This document shows positions 6,126 to 9,955 of a stretch of 9,955 nucleotides of DNA, in pieces. The translations under genes were made by a program, and so were the position numbers. Every line of letters begins with the position of its first letter. Within the stretch, counting starts at the first letter, position 1. Source of the DNA: DATAYF01 sp036272735 (GTDB taxonomy: Bacteria; Chloroflexota; Ktedonobacteria; Ktedonobacterales; Ktedonobacteraceae); contig DATAYF010000647.1 of assembly GCA_036272735.1 (NCBI GenBank), positions 1 through 9,955 on the forward strand, in the 5' to 3' direction. The notes beneath the pieces are model-generated. The model was given only the letters and a program-made list of their open reading frames with translations, was not told the DNA's origin and did not search any database.

Positions 6126-6920
6126 TCAAAAGTTTGGTTGCAACGGCTTGCCCCACACAATCTCCGTCACAACTTGCTGCTCGACTGTATCTGTACATAA
6201 CGGCGCAACCAATGCACGCAGCTCCTGATCGAACGCGGCCGCGTTTTCGGGGGTCATACGACCACGTGAGAACGAGGATTGACTGTGGAACGACTCGATA
6301 TAGTCATCCAGCGTTTGACTGAGCGTCACCGGTGCTGTGCGTGCCGTGCCTGCACTCTTGAACAAACCGCGCTCCGCTACATCCGTGGCAATCTGATGGT
6401 GTGATTGCCGATCCGGCGTTGTGGTATAACGTCGGCGGATGGCCGTCAACTCCTGGTTCCAGGGCGTCGGTAGCTGCTTGACATACACGATAGCAAGGTA
6501 GCCGTTGGGCGTCAACATCCGCGCGAAACGTGGCAGCACCACGTACCAATCCATCCAATGTAAACTGCGACCGGCGGTAATCAGCGCGTACGGCGGTTGG
6601 AGCGGCGCGTCCTCGATATGTCCCACGATCCAGTTGAGGCGCGGGTTCTGGCCCTGTGGTAAGCTTTTTCCCTGCCCGATCATCTCTTGAGAAATATCCA
6701 CGGCATCGACACGATCAACGCGCTCGACCAGGTAGCGAGCCAGCGCGCCGGTGCCACAACCAGCATCGAGCACATGCCGTGGCGTATCAACAACCAGGTC
6801 GGTAAGTACGTCAAAGGTGGCTGAAGCAAAAGGTGGACGATACTGATACGCCTTAGCGACGCTGGAATCTTGAAAGGCGGTGCCATATTCAGGGCCGAGG
6901 TAATCCGGTTTGGGCTGCAT
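6126..6920 (-). CDS. class I SAM-dependent methyltransferase
   Basis: The 264-residue protein has a Rossmann-type methyltransferase domain of the Methyltransf_11/25 kind at about residues 35-150. SAM-binding motif I is VLDAGCGTGALARYL (50-64), with Asp52, Gly54, Gly56 and Gly58. The acidic residue for the ribose is Asp75 (VDAVDIS), and motif GHIEDAPL (100-107) follows. SLHWMDW (119-125) is the typical post-motif of this branch. The frame is open 16 codons further upstream, but ATG at 6920 is chosen because a good GGAG lies 6 bases before it and no such site precedes the earlier ATGs. The substrate is unknown; relatives methylate small metabolites, and names such as ubiquinone or trans-aconitate methyltransferase would be guesses. 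The gene converges on nuoB and is divergent from the SDR gene. Confidence 0.85.
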   Translation of the reverse strand: MQPKPDYLGPEYGTAFQDSSVAKAYQYRPPFASATFDVLTDLVVDTPRHVLDAGCGTGALARYLVERVDRVDAVDISQEMIGQGKSLPQGQNPRLNWIVGHIEDAPLQPPYALITAGRSLHWMDWYVVLPRFARMLTPNGYLAIVYVKQLPTPWNQELTAIRRRYTTTPDRQSHHQIATDVAERGLFKSAGTARTAPVTLSQTLDDYIESFHSQSSFSRGRMTPENAAAFDQELRALVAPLCTDTVEQQVVTEIVWGKPLQPNF

Positions 6921-6983
6921 AGAAAACTCCGTTTCCTGTCGGTAAAAAAGATGCATAGTAACCTGCAATTACACTATATCACC

Positions 6984-7013
6984 TTGCCACCGCACGATGT
7001 GATCGTGTACAGT
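6984..7013 (+). promoter_or_regulatory. candidate SDR promoter with a palindrome in its spacer
   Basis: TTGCCA (6984-6989; 5 of 6 to the sigma-70 -35) is followed after 18 bases by TACAGT (7008-7013; 4 of 6 to -10). The spacer holds a perfect palindrome CACGAT-GTG-ATCGTG (6993-7007). Such a placement is typical of an operator, and a long spacer with a palindrome in it recalls MerR-type promoters. No MerR or TetR gene is in the window. Confidence 0.4.
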
Positions 7014-7036
7014 AAAAAGAAAAAGTGAGGAATTGC

Positions 7037-7819
7037 ATGATGCCAACTGTTGATTTTACAGGCAAAGTAGCCCTGGTGACCGGCTCTAGTCGTGGCCTGG
7101 GACGACACTACGCGTTGCGCCTGGCGCAAGCTGGCGCTGATGTGATTATCCACGATATCAACGAACAGGCGGCCGCCGCGTTCAAAGAAGCGACTTCGGG
7201 TACAGCTGTCACCGAAGAAATCATGGCCCTCGGGCGACGTTCATTATTTCTCGCGGCCGATCTGACCGACGCCGCGCAGGTTGAAACACTCGTGCAGCGC
7301 GCCATCGAGCGTTTTGGACGCATCGACGTCCTGATCAACAACGCTGGTGGTGATATTGGTGCGCGTACGCCGCGTCCCGATCCCAACGACGCACTGGATA
7401 TTCACCCCGACGATATTCGTGCGGTCGTCGAGCGCAATGTATTGACGACGATGTATAGCTGCAAATACGTTGGCACCCAGATGCGCCAGCAGGGTGCAGG
7501 CAAAATTGTCAACGTCGGTTCGGCTGCGGGCCACGTTCCTGCACAGGTTGGCATCATTTACGCCGCCGCCAAGGCCGCTATCTCCCACTACACGCGCTGC
7601 CTGGCCGAAGAACTACGGCCCTACGATGTCAACGTCAACTGTATCGCTCCCACAGCTACCTACACCGGTCGTTTTCTGGCCACACGCTCGCTTCCCAATG
7701 AAGAGGGCCTTTCGCGCCTGCAACGCATCGCGCAACCCGATGATATGGCAAACATTGCCCTATTTCTCGCCAGCACTCAGGCCGATCACCTGACCGGCGA
7801 AACCATCGTGTGTTGGTAG
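7037..7819 (+). CDS. SDR family NAD(P)-dependent oxidoreductase
   Basis: The 260-residue protein is a classical short-chain dehydrogenase/reductase. Its cofactor loop TGSSRGLG is at 15-22, with Asp40 at the end of the second strand (IIHDIN), which points to NAD(H) rather than NADP(H). NNAG is at 101-104 and structural Asn134 is present. The catalytic residues are Ser162 (NVGSAAG) and Tyr175/Lys179 (YAAAK). A longer than usual loop (about 107-128, GARTPRPDPNDALDIHPDD) follows the NNAG strand. The C terminus stops at TGETIVCW and lacks the usual following DGG tail. The frame is also open from GTG at 7025, but GAGG (7027-7030) lies 6 bases before the ATG at 7037, so that start is preferred. The protein would oxidise or reduce an alcohol/ketone pair in the cytoplasm. 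Its position before a LacI gene and a sugar-type binding protein suggests a sugar or polyol substrate, which is inference only. Confidence 0.88.
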   Translation: MMPTVDFTGKVALVTGSSRGLGRHYALRLAQAGADVIIHDINEQAAAAFKEATSGTAVTEEIMALGRRSLFLAADLTDAAQVETLVQRAIERFGRIDVLINNAGGDIGARTPRPDPNDALDIHPDDIRAVVERNVLTTMYSCKYVGTQMRQQGAGKIVNVGSAAGHVPAQVGIIYAAAKAAISHYTRCLAEELRPYDVNVNCIAPTATYTGRFLATRSLPNEEGLSRLQRIAQPDDMANIALFLASTQADHLTGETIVCW

Positions 7820-7842
7820 TAGTTTGCCCTAAGCATTGACTT

Positions 7843-7873
7843 TTGCCGATCTCTATGGTATCTCTTGTATATT
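7843..7873 (+). promoter_or_regulatory. candidate promoter of the LacI-family gene
   Basis: TATATT (7868-7873; 5 of 6 to the -10 consensus) is preceded at 19 bases by TTGCCG (7843-7848; 4 of 6). An alternative is TTGACT (7836-7841) with TATCTC (7859-7864) at 17 bases. With the first reading, transcription would begin near 7880, inside the first operator-like palindrome. That is the usual geometry for repression. Confidence 0.35.
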
Positions 7874-7877
7874 GGTA

Positions 7878-7911
7878 GGTTAATCGATAAACCACCCTGG
7901 TTTATCGATTA
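7878..7911. promoter_or_regulatory. paired LacI-type operators in a 14+14 bp inverted repeat
   Basis: Bases 7881-7894 and 7898-7911 are a perfect 14-bp inverted repeat around CCC. It contains GGTTAATCGATAAACC (7878-7893), a CG-centred palindrome with one mismatched pair, as expected for LacI-family operators. It also holds a second copy of 13 of these bases in the opposite orientation (GGTTTATCGATTA, 7899-7911). The CG centres are 21 bp apart, two helical turns. The pair lies 44 bp before the LacI-family start. A terminator for the SDR gene is the alternative, but no T run follows. Confidence 0.6.
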
Positions 7912-7954
7912 TTTCCACTATGAGCGTTACCCTGCTGATTGGTAAGGAAATGCT

Positions 7955-8965
7955 ATGGCGACTATTTACGACATTGCCAAGGCTGCTGGCGTGACTGCTA
8001 CCACCGTTTCTAACGTCCTTTCGGGCAAGGGATCGGTAGGTGCGGCGACGAAAGCGCGTGTCATGAAATTTGTGCAGCAGCTTGATTACCAGCCAAACCT
8101 GATCGCACGTAGCCTTATCAAGGGACGTACGGGCGTGATTGGCCTGGTTTTGCCGGTTATCGAGAATCCATTTTATGCTGAGATCACGGCGGTAGTAGAG
8201 CGCCTGGCATATGCTGCCAACTTGCGGGTTTTACCCACGATGCTCTCGGACAATGATTCGATAGGTAAGCGCTTGCTGAAGGACCTGATCATGCGGCGCG
8301 TTGATGGTTTACTGGTTATGTGTAGTGGCATCACTGCGAGCGTACACGAAACGCTACTCGAAACATCGGTTCCCGCCGTGTATTGTTTAGACGAAGGCAG
8401 TACAGAGGAATTGTCGCTGGTCGTGTCCTATGATTTTGCACAGGGAGGACGACTTGCTGCTGAACACCTGCTCAATCTGGGGCATCGGCACTTTGGTATT
8501 GTAACGCATACCGATGAATCTGGACTACCGTCGCATTCTTTGCGCGTGCAAGGCTTTGTGCATACCGTCCAGCGCTTCGATTCCGCGGTCGATGCTTCTT
8601 CAATCGTTCCTGGTCATGGCTTGCTCGCGGAAAGCAAGGCCATAGCGTGCCATTTACTTACGAGAGAGCGGCGCCCAACAGCAATTTTTGCCACCAACGA
8701 CCTGACAGCGATCGGCGTGCTCTCTGCGGCCTGGGAGCTAGGCTTGCGTGTACCGGGTGATCTTTCTGTTGTTGGTTTGGACGACATTAGCCTGGGACAA
8801 TACACCACACCTCCGTTAACCTCTGTCGCCATCGACAAAGTGAGCCTGATGGCGCGGGCCATTGATGTATTACTGAAGGTTTTAGAGGGCGAGACGATCA
8901 CCGCTCCCCCTTTGCAACCTGCAAGCTTGAAAGTTCGCGCCTCGACCGGCCCATGTCCCTATTAA
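7955..8965 (+). CDS. LacI family transcriptional regulator
   Basis: The 336-residue protein has the standard LacI/GalR layout. The N-terminal helix-turn-helix is at 3-25 (TIYDIAKAAGVTATTVSNVLSGK), with recognition-helix positions Ala15, Thr16 and Thr17. The hinge is YQPNLIARSL (45-54), whose Leu54 is the residue that in relatives inserts into a central CG step. A periplasmic-binding-protein-like sensor core follows from about 60 (GVIGLVLPVIENPFYAEI), with FATNDLTAIGVL near 243-254 and VPGDLSVVGLDDI near 265-277. Its length is normal and it appears intact. Such proteins bind operators and release them, or in some cases tighten, on binding a sugar or sugar derivative. The start is backed by AAGGAA (7944-7949) five bases upstream. 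CG-centred operator-like palindromes lie before this gene and before the downstream solute-binding protein gene. This suggests autoregulation and control of sugar uptake; the ligand is unknown. Confidence 0.92.
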   Translation: MATIYDIAKAAGVTATTVSNVLSGKGSVGAATKARVMKFVQQLDYQPNLIARSLIKGRTGVIGLVLPVIENPFYAEITAVVERLAYAANLRVLPTMLSDNDSIGKRLLKDLIMRRVDGLLVMCSGITASVHETLLETSVPAVYCLDEGSTEELSLVVSYDFAQGGRLAAEHLLNLGHRHFGIVTHTDESGLPSHSLRVQGFVHTVQRFDSAVDASSIVPGHGLLAESKAIACHLLTRERRPTAIFATNDLTAIGVLSAAWELGLRVPGDLSVVGLDDISLGQYTTPPLTSVAIDKVSLMARAIDVLLKVLEGETITAPPLQPASLKVRASTGPCPY

Positions 8966-8966
8966 C

Positions 8967-9002
8967 GCTGCTGATCTTCAGAGCGGAGAAAGGAGTTTTT
9001 TT
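8967..9002 (+). terminator. weak terminator-like hairpin after the LacI gene
   Basis: GCT-g-CTGA (8967-8974) pairs with TCAGAGC (8978-8984) around TCT, giving a 7-bp stem with one bulged base right after the LacI stop. A run of seven T (8996-9002) follows only 11 bases later, instead of directly, so termination would be inefficient if real. Confidence 0.3.
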
Positions 9003-9027
9003 ATTCATTCGACAAGTGATATCGCCG

Positions 9028-9055
9028 TTGATATCCTTTTACTACCCCGTATCAA
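9028..9055 (+). promoter_or_regulatory. candidate promoter of the solute-binding protein gene
   Basis: TTGATA (9028-9033; 5 of 6 to -35) is followed after 16 bases by TATCAA (9050-9055; 4 of 6 to -10). The -35 overlaps the second of two TGATATC copies (9017-9023 and 9029-9035), 12 bp apart. Transcription from here would give a leader of about 145 bases. Confidence 0.35.
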
Positions 9056-9085
9056 TAATTGAACCGTGTAACAATCTACCTACTA

Positions 9086-9147
9086 CTTATCCGAAACCCT
9101 GAGCGGATAGCGCTAGCCGCGCCAGCGGCGTTGGGTTTCGGAATAAG
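9086..9147 (+). promoter_or_regulatory. structured leader with long inverted repeat before the solute-binding protein gene
   Basis: CCGAAACCC (9091-9099) is perfectly matched by GGGTTTCGG (9133-9141). Pairing continues outward with one skipped base to 9086 and 9147. The 33-base interior has its own hairpin GCCGC-gcca-GCGGC (9116-9129) and an 18-bp CG-centred palindrome. The whole element lies 60 bases before the ATG. It could be an operator cluster, an mRNA structure that blocks the ribosome site or stabilises the message, or part of an attenuator. No T run follows, so a simple terminator is unlikely. Confidence 0.5.
9103..9120. promoter_or_regulatory. CG-centred 18-bp palindrome, LacI-type operator candidate
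   Basis: GCGGATAGCGCTAGCCGC pairs in 8 of 9 positions, with a central CG and a perfect core TAGCGCTA (9108-9115). This is the general form of LacI-family operators, and a LacI-family gene lies just upstream. The core differs from the ATCGAT core of the sites before the LacI gene. The same protein may not bind both. Confidence 0.4.
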
Positions 9148-9207
9148 GACTTAGCAACGATGCCAATATGTGAACAGATTGTGTTCATGAAAGTGAGGTT
9201 CAACGAA

Positions 9208-9955
9208 ATGCGCACCTCGAAACGAGCCACTCGAAGGCTGAAAGTTCCCCTGCAAGCCCTATTGTGTGCCCTGGCGCTTTTCTCCTGTATGATCGGTTTA
9301 GCAGCGTGTGCCACGAATGCCGACGGTAAAATCCATCTGACCTTGTGGTACTGGAATCGTTCCATCGACGATGGGCTGATCGCCCAGGTCAGCAAGCAAT
9401 TCCCCAACATCGTGCTCAATCCCGTGAAGGTGTCCACCGATTACGACACGAAAATTCGCACCACTATGGCTGGTCATCAAGGTGTACCTGACATCATGGG
9501 CATTAATTCGAACATTGCGACCTACTTCCCCGACGAAGACCAGTTTGTGGACCTGAGAACCCTGGGGGCTAATAGCGTACAGTCCGAATACCTGCCCTGG
9601 AAATGGCAGTTGGGCATCGCGCCCGACGGCAAAATGATTGGCTTCCCCATGGACACGGGACCCACAGCACTCTTCTATCGCGCGGATCTCTTTGCCAAAG
9701 CAGGGCTACCAACCGATCCTGCTCAGGTTTCGGCCCAAATCAAAACCTGGAATGACTACCTGCAAGCCGGTGTGAAGTTGAAGCAGGCGACCAATGGAAA
9801 ATCAAACATGATCGATAGTATTAATGCTATGTTTACCCAGATGTTGGGGCAGAGCGCCAAGCAATACTTTACACGTTCAGGTCAATACATCGCCAACCAG
9901 TCTTACATGAGAAATATTTGGAATGAGTCGGTAAAAGCCAACCAGATGGGCGTGA
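9208..9955 (+). CDS. extracellular solute-binding lipoprotein, family 1 (partial, 3' end outside window)
   Basis: The visible 249 residues are the N-terminal part of an ABC-transporter substrate-binding protein of the sugar type (family 1, usually 420-450 residues). A lipoprotein signal is clear: a basic start (MRTSKRATRRLK), a hydrophobic stretch (about 13-33) and a lipobox LAAC with Cys34 as the lipidation site. The mature protein would be anchored outside the membrane. The mature part begins with IHLTLWYWN (42-50), then VPDIMGIN (93-100), and holds the family hallmark GFPMDTGPTALFYRADLFAKAGL (145-167). The ATG is backed by GTGAGGT (9193-9199) about 8 bases upstream; an in-frame ATG at 9187 has no such site. 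Permease genes would be expected downstream. The gene follows a LacI-type regulator by 242 bp, so an oligosaccharide or sugar substrate under its control is likely but inferred. Confidence 0.9.
   Translation, partial: MRTSKRATRRLKVPLQALLCALALFSCMIGLAACATNADGKIHLTLWYWNRSIDDGLIAQVSKQFPNIVLNPVKVSTDYDTKIRTTMAGHQGVPDIMGINSNIATYFPDEDQFVDLRTLGANSVQSEYLPWKWQLGIAPDGKMIGFPMDTGPTALFYRADLFAKAGLPTDPAQVSAQIKTWNDYLQAGVKLKQATNGKSNMIDSINAMFTQMLGQSAKQYFTRSGQYIANQSYMRNIWNESVKANQMGV

Noticed and set aside
9017..9035. Two TGATATC copies 12 bp apart as an operator.
   Set aside because: Short A/T-rich 7-mers with a spacing that is not a clear helical multiple; noted only as part of the promoter region.

Overview
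The window looks like chromosomal, accessory-type DNA from a soil bacterium, most likely of the Chloroflexota (Ktedonobacteria-like). This placement is an inference. It rests on an XRE-NB-ARC-TPR protein of a kind common in that group, an F420/FMN-type PPOX protein, a lone NuoB, and a LacI regulator next to a sugar-type lipoprotein binding protein. Base composition looks close to balanced throughout. I see no tRNA, rRNA, CRISPR array, insertion sequence or prophage gene.

Left part (1-3311, all minus strand): four small single-enzyme genes. These are a two-module VOC (CatE/glyoxalase-like) protein, a zinc-free quinone-oxidoreductase-type MDR enzyme, a PPOX-class F420/FMN-binding protein, and a GNAT acetyltransferase. 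The first three are typical of detoxification or redox handling of small aromatic or electrophilic compounds. The gaps between them hold inverted repeats that resemble operators, so they may be separately regulated rather than one operon.

Middle (3361-6920): a 699-codon XRE-NB-ARC-TPR (STAND-class) protein on the minus strand lies 49 bp upstream of the acetyltransferase gene. It is divergent from a lone nuoB gene across a very short gap that contains a 7+7 bp palindrome. nuoB has all four N2-cluster cysteines but no other complex I gene near it. It converges on a class I SAM methyltransferase across a good bidirectional hairpin terminator.

Right part (7037-9955, plus strand): an SDR-family dehydrogenase, a LacI-family regulator, and the first 249 codons of a family 1 extracellular solute-binding lipoprotein that runs off the end. 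This looks like the start of a carbohydrate uptake locus. Just before lacI there is a 14+14 bp perfect inverted repeat. It can be read as two opposed LacI-type operators with CG centres 21 bp apart, which suggests autoregulation. The binding-protein gene has a long structured leader containing an 18-bp CG-centred near-palindrome.

The observations most worth a second look are the paired operator before lacI, the structured leader of the binding-protein gene, and the isolated nuoB divergent from a STAND regulator. I did not find a clear new multi-gene system.
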